A stretch of DNA of 64,000 nt, taken from contig NZ_JAHKRT010000005.1 in NCBI RefSeq assembly GCF_018863195.1, positions 124,001-188,000 of the forward strand. Direction: 5' to 3'. The translations under genes were made by a program, and so were the position numbers. Positions 54,245 through 62,381 of this stretch are shown piece by piece. The stretch comes from Sphingomonas quercus. GTDB taxonomy: Bacteria; Pseudomonadota; Alphaproteobacteria; Sphingomonadales; Sphingomonadaceae. Positions within the stretch are counted from its first letter, which is position 1, and each line of letters begins with the position of its first letter. The notes beneath the pieces are model-generated. The model had not been told where the DNA came from. It saw nothing but the letters and a program-made list of their open reading frames with translations, and made no database searches.

Positions 54245-55180
54245 ATGGCGAGTGATCCGAGGAAGGGCTGGCACGAGCGGCTGTTCGGGGGCTTTTCCAA
54301 GACGTCGAGCCGGCTTGGCGACAATCTCGGCGGGCTGTTCGGGAAGGCCCAGCTTGATGCGGCGACGCTCGACGAGATCGAGGAGGCGCTGATCGCCTCC
54401 GACCTCGGCCCGGCGACTGCCGCGCGCATCCGCGAGCGGCTGGCGGCGGAGCGATTCCCGCTCGGCCTCAACGAGCATGCGCTGCGCGAGGTGATCGCGC
54501 GCGAGATCGCCGCGGTGCTGGCGCCGGTCGCGAAACCGCTGGAGATCGACGCCTTTCCCCGACCGCAGGTGATCCTCGTCATCGGCGTCAACGGATCGGG
54601 GAAGACCACGACGATCGCGAAGCTCGCCCATTGGCTGACCGAGCAGGATTACGGCGTGATGCTGGTCGCCGGCGACACGTTCCGCGCGGCCGCGATCGGC
54701 CAGCTCAAGGTCTGGGCGGAGCGGATCGGCGTGCCGATCATTTCGGGCGCGGAGGGCGGCGATGCCGCCAGCCTGGTGTTCGAAGGCGTCAGGCAGGGAA
54801 CCGAGAAGGGCATCGACGTGCTGATCGTCGACACCGCCGGCCGGCTGCAGAACAAGGCCGGCCTGATGGACGAGCTGGCCAAGATCCGGCGCGTGCTCGG
54901 CCGGCTCAACCCGGCGGCGCCGCATAATGTGCTGCTCGTCCTCGACGCGACGACCGGGCAGAATGCGCTTTCCCAGATCGAGATTTTCGGCCGCGAGGCG
55001 GGTGTGACCGGCCTCGTCATGACCAAGCTGGACGGCACCGCGCGCGGCGGCGTGCTGGTCGCCGCTGCGGAGAAATTCGGCATGCCCATCCACGCTATCG
55101 GCATCGGCGAGGGGATCGACGACCTGCGTCCGTTCGACGCCGACGAACTCGGCCGCGCCATCGCCGGCGTCCGCGCATGA
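54245..55180 (+). CDS. ftsY: Signal recognition particle receptor FtsY
   Basis: A 311-residue SRP-family GTPase that receives Ffh-ribosome complexes at the membrane. It lacks the long acidic A domain of E. coli FtsY. The N domain is about 1-100, and the G domain has GVNGSGKTTT (114-123), DTFRAAA, VDTAGRLQNK and TKLDGTARGG. The ATG at 54245 opens it, and its stop is an ATGA with yciB. Confidence 0.97.
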   Translation: MASDPRKGWHERLFGGFSKTSSRLGDNLGGLFGKAQLDAATLDEIEEALIASDLGPATAARIRERLAAERFPLGLNEHALREVIAREIAAVLAPVAKPLEIDAFPRPQVILVIGVNGSGKTTTIAKLAHWLTEQDYGVMLVAGDTFRAAAIGQLKVWAERIGVPIISGAEGGDAASLVFEGVRQGTEKGIDVLIVDTAGRLQNKAGLMDELAKIRRVLGRLNPAAPHNVLLVLDATTGQNALSQIEIFGREAGVTGLVMTKLDGTARGGVLVAAAEKFGMPIHAIGIGEGIDDLRPFDADELGRAIAGVRA

Positions 55181-55797
55181 GCACGCCGCGCCCCCTCCCT
55201 GCCGGCATCCGCCTCGGTCTCGATTTCGGACCGCTGCTCGTCTTCTTCATCGCCAATTGGGCGGCACCGGTGGCCGCGCACCAGAAGGTGTTCGTGGCGA
55301 CCGGCGCGTTCATGGCCGCCACCGCGCTGGCCATGATCATATCACGGGTGATGGGCGGCGGCATCTCGAAGATGCTGCTGTTCTCCGGCGTGATGGTGCT
55401 GGCCTTCGGCGGGCTGACGCTGTGGCTGCAGGACGACACCTTCATCAAGATGAAGCCGACCATCTATTATCTGATGGTCGCCGGCATCCTGCTGTTCGGC
55501 CTGTGGAGCGGGCGCCCGACGCTGCAGGTGGTGCTTGATTCCGCGCTGCCGGGGCTGACGGCACGCGGCTGGAGCCTGTTGTCGCGCAACTGGGCGCTGT
55601 TCTTCCTGGTGATGGCGGTGGCCAATGAGATGGTGTGGCGCTCGACGTCGACCAGCTTCTGGATCGGCTATAAATTATGGGGGGCGATGCCGGCGACGTT
55701 CATCTTCGCGCTGGCCAACATGCCGATGCTGATGCGCCACGGCATGAACCCCGACGCGGCGAAGGACGAGGCGGAGCATACCCCGCCGGTGGGGTGA
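55177..55797 (+). CDS. yciB: Inner-membrane septation-type protein YciB/IspZ
   Basis: A 206-residue membrane protein with five hydrophobic helices. Family segments include LDFGPLLVFFIANW, KPTIYYLMVAGILLFGLWSGRP, LSRNWALFFLVMAVANE and VWRSTSTSFWIGYKLWG. Homologues are tied to septation and cell-envelope integrity. It overlaps ftsY by four bases and is closed by a very strong terminator. Confidence 0.95.
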   Translation: MSTPRPLPAGIRLGLDFGPLLVFFIANWAAPVAAHQKVFVATGAFMAATALAMIISRVMGGGISKMLLFSGVMVLAFGGLTLWLQDDTFIKMKPTIYYLMVAGILLFGLWSGRPTLQVVLDSALPGLTARGWSLLSRNWALFFLVMAVANEMVWRSTSTSFWIGYKLWGAMPATFIFALANMPMLMRHGMNPDAAKDEAEHTPPVG

Positions 55798-55858
55798 GAC
55801 GGGGGCCGCACAGCCGATAGCCGGTCGTGGCGCCTTATCGGCGAAGGAACTCCAGACG

Positions 55859-55895
55859 AAAAGGCCCGCCCCGGCGTCCCCGGGGCGGGCCTTTT
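55859..55895. terminator. Strong bidirectional terminator between yciB and sodB
   Basis: A perfect 16-bp stem starting with AAAA and ending TTTT (AAAAGGCCCGCCCCGG paired with CCGGGGCGGGCCTTTT) around a 5-base loop. It works on both strands and lies between convergent genes. Confidence 0.93.
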
Positions 55896-55915
55896 CCTGT
55901 TCATGCCAGTCCGGG

Positions 55916-56542
55916 TCAGGCCGGCTGCTGGTCCGCGCGGCTGATGCCGGCGCCGTCGAGGTTCTGGGCGACGAAGTCCCAGTTGATGACGTTCTTCAGC
56001 ACCTTCTCAGCGAAGTCGGGCCGGGCGTTGCGGTAATCGATGTAATAGGCATGCTCCCACACATCGAGGGTGAGCAGCGGCTTCATGCCCTCATAGACGA
56101 CCGGCGTGTCGGCGTCGTGCAGCGAGGTGACCTTCAGCGCGTCGCCGTCCAGCACCAGCCACGCCCAGCCGCTGGCGAAGTGGCCGACGGCCTCCTCCTT
56201 CAGCTTGGCGAGCAGCGCGTCCTGGCCGCCGAACGCGTCGATCAGCTGGGCGAGCTTGCCCGAAGGCTGGGTGGCGCCGGCCGGCGCGAGGCACTGCCAG
56301 AAGAAGCTGTGGTTCCACACCTGCGCGGCGTTGTTGAACAGGCCCTTGTCGCCCTTGTCCTTGGCGAGCTTGATCACCTCGACCAGCGTCTTGCCGGCAA
56401 GGCCCTTTTCCGCCTCCCAGCCATTGACCTTGTCGACATAGGCCTTGTGATGCTTGCCGTGGTGATAATCGAAGGTCTCGGCGGACATTACGGGGTCCAG
56501 CGCGGTCTTCTCGAACGGCAGGGGCGGGAGGATGAAAGCCAT
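55916..56542 (-). CDS. sodB: Superoxide dismutase, Fe type
   Basis: A 208-residue cytosolic superoxide dismutase. Metal ligands are His27 (YHHGKHH), His78 (WNHSFFW), Asp160 and His164 (DVWEHAYYIDY). The NNAAQVWNH stretch supplies the Gln74 that in iron enzymes contacts the metal-bound solvent, so Fe is more likely than Mn. The ATG at 56542 follows a short unremarkable leader. It is one gene with its own promoter region shared with nothing else. Confidence 0.96.
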   Translation of the reverse strand: MAFILPPLPFEKTALDPVMSAETFDYHHGKHHKAYVDKVNGWEAEKGLAGKTLVEVIKLAKDKGDKGLFNNAAQVWNHSFFWQCLAPAGATQPSGKLAQLIDAFGGQDALLAKLKEEAVGHFASGWAWLVLDGDALKVTSLHDADTPVVYEGMKPLLTLDVWEHAYYIDYRNARPDFAEKVLKNVINWDFVAQNLDGAGISRADQQPA

Positions 56543-56632
56543 GGGGACGACTCCTGTAGAGGGACGTTCTGGCGCTCCCTACCGCGTCCCCGGCGCCATT
56601 GTGCACCCCTTAATCGTTGTTGCGAGACGTTC

Positions 56633-57682
<1,050 letters not shown>

Positions 57683-57781
57683 GCCGAGATGTTGGTGCAA
57701 TTCGCCAATGTTTCGCAAGCGCAGAATCTCGGCGCCATGGGGCGCTTTCAATAAGCGACTGAAATTCCGCCTATCTTCAAT

Positions 57782-57798
57782 TTGGCACGGCTCCTGCA
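57782..57798 (+). promoter_or_regulatory. Sigma54 promoter before TonB-domain gene
   Basis: TTGGCACGGCTCCTGCA fits the -24/-12 consensus (GG at 57784-57785, N10, GC at 57796-57797). It lies 62 bases before the ATG at 57860 and 100 bases from pspF, whose product is the obvious activator. Confidence 0.85.
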
Positions 57799-57859
57799 AT
57801 GCCCTGGACAACCGGCACGACCGGGATGGGGATCAACGATTTTTCAGAGGAAAGCCGCC

Positions 57860-58369
57860 ATGTTCGACATCACCAAGACTGAATTCCGCCGCACCGCCAC
57901 CGCGCTGGTTGGCGCCGCCATCTTCTCCACTGCCGCGCTGGTCGCCGCGGTCGGCCCGGCCCGCGCCGCGGCGCCGGCCACCACCGACGCCTGGAAGGCG
58001 ACGGTCGAGAGCCGGCTGACCGACAATCTCGTCACCGTGCGCCACTCGGCCGGCCTCGATCGCCATGCCATCGCCACGGTGCTGGTCGACGTCGACGGCA
58101 CCGGCCGCGTTACCGACGTACAGATGCTGCGCTCGTCCGGCTCGGCCGGGCTCGACAAGCAGGCGCTGCGCCGCGCCCGCACCGTCGATTTCCCGGCGAC
58201 GCCCTCGGGCAAGGCCGTCCATGTCCAGATGAACCTGATCTTCGGCCGCAGCGAGGCCGCCATCGCGCGCGCCCGGGCCGAGCTTGCCCGTCCGGCAGCC
58301 TATGCGTCGAAATCCGTCGACGGTTCGTCGAATTCCGCTGGCCAGCCGGCGCCCAGGGCCGGGATGTGA
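57860..58369 (+). CDS. Exported TonB-C-terminal-like protein, PspF/sigma54-controlled
   Basis: A 169-residue exported protein. The N-terminus (MFDITKTEFRRTATALVG...) is a long signal peptide or anchor with the hydrophobic part at about 15-37, ending ARAAAP. The core (about 50-125) resembles the TonB C-terminal fold: ATVLVDVDGTGRVTDVQMLRSSGSAGLDKQALRRA, with VDFPATPSGK and a following strand. The tail is Ala/Arg- then Ser-rich. No TonB transmembrane Pro-rich spacer is present, so it is not a classical energy transducer. Its sigma54 promoter and position between pspF and pspA suggest a role in envelope stress. Confidence 0.8.
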   Translation: MFDITKTEFRRTATALVGAAIFSTAALVAAVGPARAAAPATTDAWKATVESRLTDNLVTVRHSAGLDRHAIATVLVDVDGTGRVTDVQMLRSSGSAGLDKQALRRARTVDFPATPSGKAVHVQMNLIFGRSEAAIARARAELARPAAYASKSVDGSSNSAGQPAPRAGM

Positions 58370-58525
58370 TCCGTCCGGCCGGGCCGCTGACCGACGAACC
58401 TCGGCAGCGGCCAGGGCTCCCGGTTCATACGAGGAGTTGGCGATATTTCCCAACTGTTCGCGAAATCAGGCGCCCGGCCGGCATGGCACTTCCCAGGCAA
58501 GACATTGATTTCAGATGATTTCCCG

Positions 58526-58543
58526 TTTGGCACGGCTCCTGCA
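58526..58543 (+). promoter_or_regulatory. Sigma54 promoter before psp operon
   Basis: TTTGGCACGGCTCCTGCA is identical over 18 bases to the promoter at 57781-57798, with GG at 58529-58530 and GC at 58541-58542. It is the natural start for pspA, 210 bases downstream, and reads first through a 23-codon mini-frame. Confidence 0.85.
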
Positions 58544-58601
58544 GTAGCTTTCGCATAGGTCGGACATCCGGCGACCGGACGGGAAGAAAAGGAAGAAGGC
58601 C

Positions 58602-58673
58602 ATGTTCGATATCGCCAGCTCCCAACTCCGCCATGTCGCCGCCGTCCGGCAGGCCGGGAAGGCCGGGATGTGA
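58602..58673 (+). pseudogene. Miniature remnant of the TonB-domain gene
   Basis: A 23-residue frame starting MFDIASSQLRH and ending GKAGM. Its start region copies that of the gene at 57860 (MFDI, same promoter), and its stop region copies the end of that gene (GGCCGGGATGTGATCCG then CCGGCCG, 58661-58685 against 58357-58381). About 440 bases of the middle are absent. It is best read as a tandem duplicate with an internal deletion, and may now act as a leader peptide of pspA. An AAGGAAGAAGG site precedes its ATG. Confidence 0.6.
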
Positions 58674-58750
58674 TCCGCCCGGCCGACTGCTATGATGCCG
58701 GGGTGGAGCGCGCCTCGCCCCGGCGCTCGAACGGACATAAGGAGTGACCG

Positions 58751-59437
58751 ATGGGAATTTTTTCCCGCACCCGTGACATCATCGCCGCCAACATGGCGGA
58801 TCTGCTGGATCGGTCTGAGGATCCGGCGAAGATGATCCGCATGATCATCCTCGAGATGGAGGAGACGCTGGTCGAGGTGCGCGCATCGGCCGCCCGGACG
58901 ATCGCCGACCAGAAGGAGATGCGCCGCCACGTCGCCAAGCTCGAACGGCTCCAGGCGAGCTGGACCGAGAAGGCCGAGCTGGCGCTGAGCAAGGATCGCG
59001 AGGACCTCGCCAAGGCGGCGCTCGTCGAGAAGCAGAAGGCGGCCGACATGGCCGAGCAGCTCGGCGCCGAGATCAACGTGCTCGACGACGCGCTGCGCGC
59101 CGCCGAGGGCGACATCACCAAGCTTCAGAACAAGCTGCGCGAGGCGCGCGCCAAGCAGAACGCGATCATGACCCGGATCGAGAGCGCCCATAACCGGGAG
59201 CGGATGCGGGAAATGTATGCCGGCTCCAAGGTGGAGGAGGCGTTCAGCCGCTTCGACGTGCTCGAGCGCCGTGCCGATTTCGCCGAGGGTCGCGCCGACG
59301 CGCTGTCGCTGGGCGGGCCGGTAAAGAGCCTCGAGGAGGAGATCGCGGAGCTGAAGGCATCCGAAAAGGTCGACGCCGAGCTTGAGGCACTGAAGGCGCG
59401 ATTCCGTCGTCCCATCGAAAAGAAGACCGAGGAATAA
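58751..59437 (+). CDS. pspA: Phage shock protein A
   Basis: A 228-residue coiled-coil protein of the PspA/IM30 (ESCRT-III-like) family. It begins MGIFSRTRDIIAANMADLLD, the amphipathic helix that binds stressed membranes; the rest is nearly all coiled coil. In enterobacteria it represses PspF in the resting cell and moves to the membrane under proton-leak stress. A AAGGAGTG site precedes the ATG. pspB starts 3 bases after its stop. Confidence 0.97.
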   Translation: MGIFSRTRDIIAANMADLLDRSEDPAKMIRMIILEMEETLVEVRASAARTIADQKEMRRHVAKLERLQASWTEKAELALSKDREDLAKAALVEKQKAADMAEQLGAEINVLDDALRAAEGDITKLQNKLREARAKQNAIMTRIESAHNRERMREMYAGSKVEEAFSRFDVLERRADFAEGRADALSLGGPVKSLEEEIAELKASEKVDAELEALKARFRRPIEKKTEE

Positions 59438-59440
59438 GCC

Positions 59441-59791
59441 ATGGAGGACGTCGTGGTCCCAATCGCGATCTGCGGGTTCCTGTTCATCGGGCTGCCGTGG
59501 CTGATCTTCCACTATGTCACCCAGTGGAAGAAGGGCGGCGCGCTGACCATCGAGGACGAGCGGCTGCTCGACGAGATGCACGATCTCGCCCGCCGGCTGT
59601 CCGAGCGGCTCGACACTATCGAGCGGATCGTCGCCGCCGATAACCCCGGCTTTCGCCCCGGCGCCGCGCGGCCCGAGGAGAGCTTCACCGCCGCGCTCGC
59701 CAACGAGCGCCGCATCCAGCGCGAGGACGAGTTGCTGAGCGATCGCGACACTCGCGACAAGGATGCCGGCGCCCGTTTCCGCCAGCGCTGA
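59441..59791 (+). CDS. pspB: Envelope stress response membrane protein PspB
   Basis: A 116-residue protein with one N-terminal transmembrane helix (about 5-26) and a cytoplasmic coiled coil ending in ERLDTIERIVAADNPGFR, which matches the signature end of PspB (E. coli ERIQALESILDAEHPNWR type). Here the chain continues 40 residues beyond it, unlike the 74-residue enterobacterial form. With PspC it passes the stress signal to PspA. Confidence 0.92.
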   Translation: MEDVVVPIAICGFLFIGLPWLIFHYVTQWKKGGALTIEDERLLDEMHDLARRLSERLDTIERIVAADNPGFRPGAARPEESFTAALANERRIQREDELLSDRDTRDKDAGARFRQR

Positions 59792-59816
59792 GCCATCGAC
59801 ACGAGGGGAATAGGAC

Positions 59817-60197
59817 ATGCCTGCCCGCCAGACCAAGTTCTACAAGGACAAGCGCCACGGCAAGATCATGGGCGTGTGCGCCGGCGTCGCCGACTTCACC
59901 GGCATCGACGTCACGCTGATCCGCATCGGCTTCGTGCTCGGCACGTTCGTCGGATCGGGGTTTCCGCTGCTCGCCTATATCGTCATCGGCATGATCGCCG
60001 ATGATCGGCCGAGCGAACTCGATTATGCCGATCGCGAGACGGCGCGTTTCTGGCAGGGCGTGCGCGCCAAGCCGGCCAACTCGATCCGCGACGTGCGCTC
60101 CCGCTTCCGGGAGATCGATCGCCGGCTCGCCGATATCGAGCTTCACTATACCAGCCAGAACACCGCGCTGGCCGCCGAGATCGACAGCCTGCGCTGA
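59817..60197 (+). CDS. pspC: Envelope stress response membrane protein PspC
   Basis: A 126-residue PspC-domain protein. Residues 12-65 hold the domain: basic start, GKIMGVCAGVADFTGID, then the membrane segment VLGTFVGSGFPLLAYIVIGMI. The C-terminal part is cytoplasmic coiled coil ending RLADIELHYTSQNTALAAEI and DSLR. This end has the same 24-residue spacing as the two small proteins that follow. It acts with PspB as the membrane sensor of the Psp response. Confidence 0.93.
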   Translation: MPARQTKFYKDKRHGKIMGVCAGVADFTGIDVTLIRIGFVLGTFVGSGFPLLAYIVIGMIADDRPSELDYADRETARFWQGVRAKPANSIRDVRSRFREIDRRLADIELHYTSQNTALAAEIDSLR

Positions 60198-60228
60198 TCC
60201 GCGGCCGGGACGAAGGGGAGATTTAGCA

Positions 60229-60525
60229 ATGGGCTTTGGTTCGCCGTTCTTCGTGCTCGGGATCATCGCGATCGTGTCGCTGGCGGGCATCGCCAGGACG
60301 CTGATCCGCGCCCGCCACGGCTATCCGCTGGACGACCATCACGGACATGGCCGCGCCGCCCATCGCGGCGGCCACCAGGATGATCGCGCGATGGCGCTGC
60401 TCGCCAATGAGAATGACAAGCTGAAGGGCATGATCTGCCGGCTGGAGGAGCGCATCGCCGTCCTCGAACGCATCGCCACCGACGCGCCGAACCGGCTGTC
60501 GGCCGAGATCGAGCGGCTGCGTTGA
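60229..60525 (+). CDS. Small PspB-like membrane protein 1
   Basis: A 98-residue protein with one N-terminal transmembrane helix (about 6-23), a His/Gly-rich linker (HHGHGRAAHRGGHQ, possible metal binding) and a C-terminal coiled coil ERIAVLERIATD...LSAEIERLR. The coil resembles the PspB signature helix. An AAGGGGAG site precedes the ATG at 60229. It belongs to the psp operon by spacing (31 bases after pspC). No named family is recognised. Confidence 0.8.
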   Translation: MGFGSPFFVLGIIAIVSLAGIARTLIRARHGYPLDDHHGHGRAAHRGGHQDDRAMALLANENDKLKGMICRLEERIAVLERIATDAPNRLSAEIERLR

Positions 60526-60558
60526 GCCGGTTCGTTCCAAACACAGGAGAGAGACAGG

Positions 60559-60819
60559 ATGGAAGGCATTGGGCCGGCCCTGATGATCGTGGCGATCGTC
60601 GCGATTGTGATGTTCACCCGTTTGCAGCGCCACAAGCTGAACATCGAGGAACAGCGCGCGGCGCGCGGCCGTGATCCTGAGGCGGAAAGCCTGCGGGCGG
60701 AAGTGCGGCTGCTGAAAGACCGGCTGGCCGTGCTCGAGCGCATCGCCACCGACAACAGCTCGTCGCTCGACCGACAGATCGAGGCGCTGCGCGATCGCGA
60801 CGGCATCGAACGTCGCTAG
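60559..60819 (+). CDS. Small PspB-like membrane protein 2
   Basis: An 86-residue protein with an N-terminal transmembrane helix (about 5-21) followed by a charged coiled coil and the shared ending DRLAVLERIATD...LDRQIEALR, identical in VLERIATD to the preceding gene. It lies 33 bases after it, with an AGGAGAG site. It is probably a duplicate of the same ancestor as PspB and the flanking small proteins. Confidence 0.8.
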   Translation: MEGIGPALMIVAIVAIVMFTRLQRHKLNIEEQRAARGRDPEAESLRAEVRLLKDRLAVLERIATDNSSSLDRQIEALRDRDGIERR

Positions 60820-60846
60820 GGCACGCCAACAGATGGGATGAGGGAT

Positions 60847-61089
60847 ATGACCGACCCGATCATCGTCGCCATGCTCGCGCTGTCCACGCTGGCCGGCATT
60901 TCGATCCTCTGCTTCGCGATGCTGCGCGGGTGGCGCGCGTGGCTGGAGGTGCAGCGCCTCGCCCTCTCCGGCGACCAGCGCGCCGGCGGGATGGAGGACG
61001 ATCGCTCCTCCGTCACGCGCATCGAGCTTGCCGATTTGCGCGAGCGTGTGCGCAAGCTGGAGGCGATCGCGGCGGGAGTTGATTTGTAA
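60847..61089 (+). CDS. Small PspB-like membrane protein 3
   Basis: An 80-residue protein with one N-terminal transmembrane helix (about 5-27), a short linker and a C-terminal coil ELADLRERVRKLEAIAAG, a weaker form of the same signature. The ATG at 60847 has GAGGGA upstream; an ATG at 60838 is also in frame. It is the last gene of the psp run; sufE starts 31 bases later. Confidence 0.7.
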   Translation: MTDPIIVAMLALSTLAGISILCFAMLRGWRAWLEVQRLALSGDQRAGGMEDDRSSVTRIELADLRERVRKLEAIAAGVDL

Positions 61090-61120
61090 AACCGGCTCAC
61101 GCGCAGTACGGCGCCGGCCC

Positions 61121-61537
61121 ATGACGACGCCCACCAATCTCGACGACCTTCATGACGATTATGCGCTGCTCGACGCCGACGATCGCTACCGCCTGCTGAT
61201 CGACCTCGGCCGCGCGCTGGAGCCCATGCCCGACCCGCTCAAGACCGACGCCACGCTGGTGCGCGGCTGCTCGGCGGCGGTGTGGGTCTATCCGACGAGG
61301 CGCGAGGACGGGCGGCTCCATTTCCTCGCCGACTCGAACGCCGCGATCACCAAGGGGATCATCGCGCTGGTCCTGATGACCGTGCAGGATCGCACCCCCG
61401 CGCAGATTGCCGCCACTGATATCGAGGGCGCGCTGGCCCCGTTCGACCTGCGCAACCAGCTCAGCTCGAATCGCACCCAGGGCATTCCCAACATGATTGC
61501 GCTGATCCGCGCCACGGCCGGGCGGCTGGCAGGCTAG
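61121..61537 (+). CDS. sufE: Cysteine desulfuration protein SufE
   Basis: A 138-residue sulfur-acceptor protein that takes persulfide from SufS and passes it to SufB for Fe-S cluster building. The acceptor Cys lies in LVRGCSAAVWV, and DPLKTDATLVRGC is the family approach. The C-terminus LSSNRTQGIPNMIALIRA is diagnostic. Its stop codon overlaps the stop of the convergent ferredoxin-like gene. No other suf genes are in the window. Confidence 0.94.
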   Translation: MTTPTNLDDLHDDYALLDADDRYRLLIDLGRALEPMPDPLKTDATLVRGCSAAVWVYPTRREDGRLHFLADSNAAITKGIIALVLMTVQDRTPAQIAATDIEGALAPFDLRNQLSSNRTQGIPNMIALIRATAGRLAG

Positions 61538-61851
61538 TCTGGGCGCTCCGTCGTCAGGCCCAGCCGCGCCGCCACCTCCGCCACCGGCGTGCCCGGGCGG
61601 ACGAGCAGCCAGTCGGCCGGGCGGCGGCCGTCGACGACCAGCACGGCGTGTCTCGGGCAAATCTTCTGGCAGCGCATCTCGATCAGGCCGAACGCCGCCT
61701 TGCGGCCGCGCGCCTTCGGCACCAGGCGGCGAAGCGCCTTCAACAGGCCGGTCTTGCCCTTGGGGCCGAAGCCGCCGCCCTGCCGCTTCGAGCATTTGCC
61801 GCAGACCATCACCGCCGTCGACCAATTGGCGGTGACGTGATCGCGGCTCAT
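61534..61851 (-). CDS. (2Fe-2S) ferredoxin-like protein
   Basis: A 105-residue protein with cysteines arranged as in thioredoxin-like 2Fe-2S ferredoxins: VMVCGKCSKR near 15-24 and, about 45 residues later, MRCQKICPRHAVLVVDG. The stretch GGGFGPKGKTGLLKALRR between is a typical linker. Its redox partner is unknown. The ATG at 61851 overlaps the J-domain gene stop as ATGA. Confidence 0.82.
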   Translation of the reverse strand: MSRDHVTANWSTAVMVCGKCSKRQGGGFGPKGKTGLLKALRRLVPKARGRKAAFGLIEMRCQKICPRHAVLVVDGRRPADWLLVRPGTPVAEVAARLGLTTERPD

Positions 61852-62381
61852 GCCACGCTGCCGCGCCGTTCCTCGGCAGAGCGCAGCACGTCCCACGCCG
61901 CCTGGATGCGGCGGAAGCGATCGGCGGCGACCGGATCGCCGGGCCTCACATCCGGGTGGTTGACCTTGGCAAGGCGGCGCCAGGCGGCGCGGATCGCCTC
62001 GAAATCGGCGTCCGCCTCCAATTCCAGCTCCTCCAGTGCGCGCATCTCGTCGCGGCTGCGGCGACCATCGCCCGGCCCCCCCCAGCTGTAATGCGAGGCC
62101 TCCGCATAGCCGGAGGCGGAGCGCCGCTCCTCGCCCTCGCGCTGGGCGGCCTCCTCCGCGGACAGGCCTTCGAAGTAATTCCAGTTGCGGTTATATTCGG
62201 CGGCATGCTCCTCGCAGAACCACCAGCGTTCCGGGCTGTTGGGCGATTTCGGCGCCGGGCGATCGCCGGGCGCGTCACAACCCTCGCGATCGCACAGCCG
62301 CACGCGGGTCGCGCCGCGCTCGCTGCCATAGCCGCGCCAGCGCGGGAAACCCCAGTCCATCGATCGGCCGCTGCGCCTCAT
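61848..62381 (-). CDS. J-domain (DnaJ-like) protein with C-terminal J domain
   Basis: A 177-residue protein. The N-terminal half has a Cys-containing module (RLCDREGCDAPGD... and WWFCEEHAAEYNRNWNYFEGLS) that could bind zinc. The C-terminal half (about 120-170) is a J domain with the HPD motif in KVNHPDVRP and a RFRRIQAAWDVL helix. It would stimulate DnaK, probably for a special client. Starts at 62381 in an ATGA with the DUF1275 gene; ATG 62360 is an alternative. Confidence 0.88.
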   Translation of the reverse strand: MRRSGRSMDWGFPRWRGYGSERGATRVRLCDREGCDAPGDRPAPKSPNSPERWWFCEEHAAEYNRNWNYFEGLSAEEAAQREGEERRSASGYAEASHYSWGGPGDGRRSRDEMRALEELELEADADFEAIRAAWRRLAKVNHPDVRPGDPVAADRFRRIQAAWDVLRSAEERRGSVA

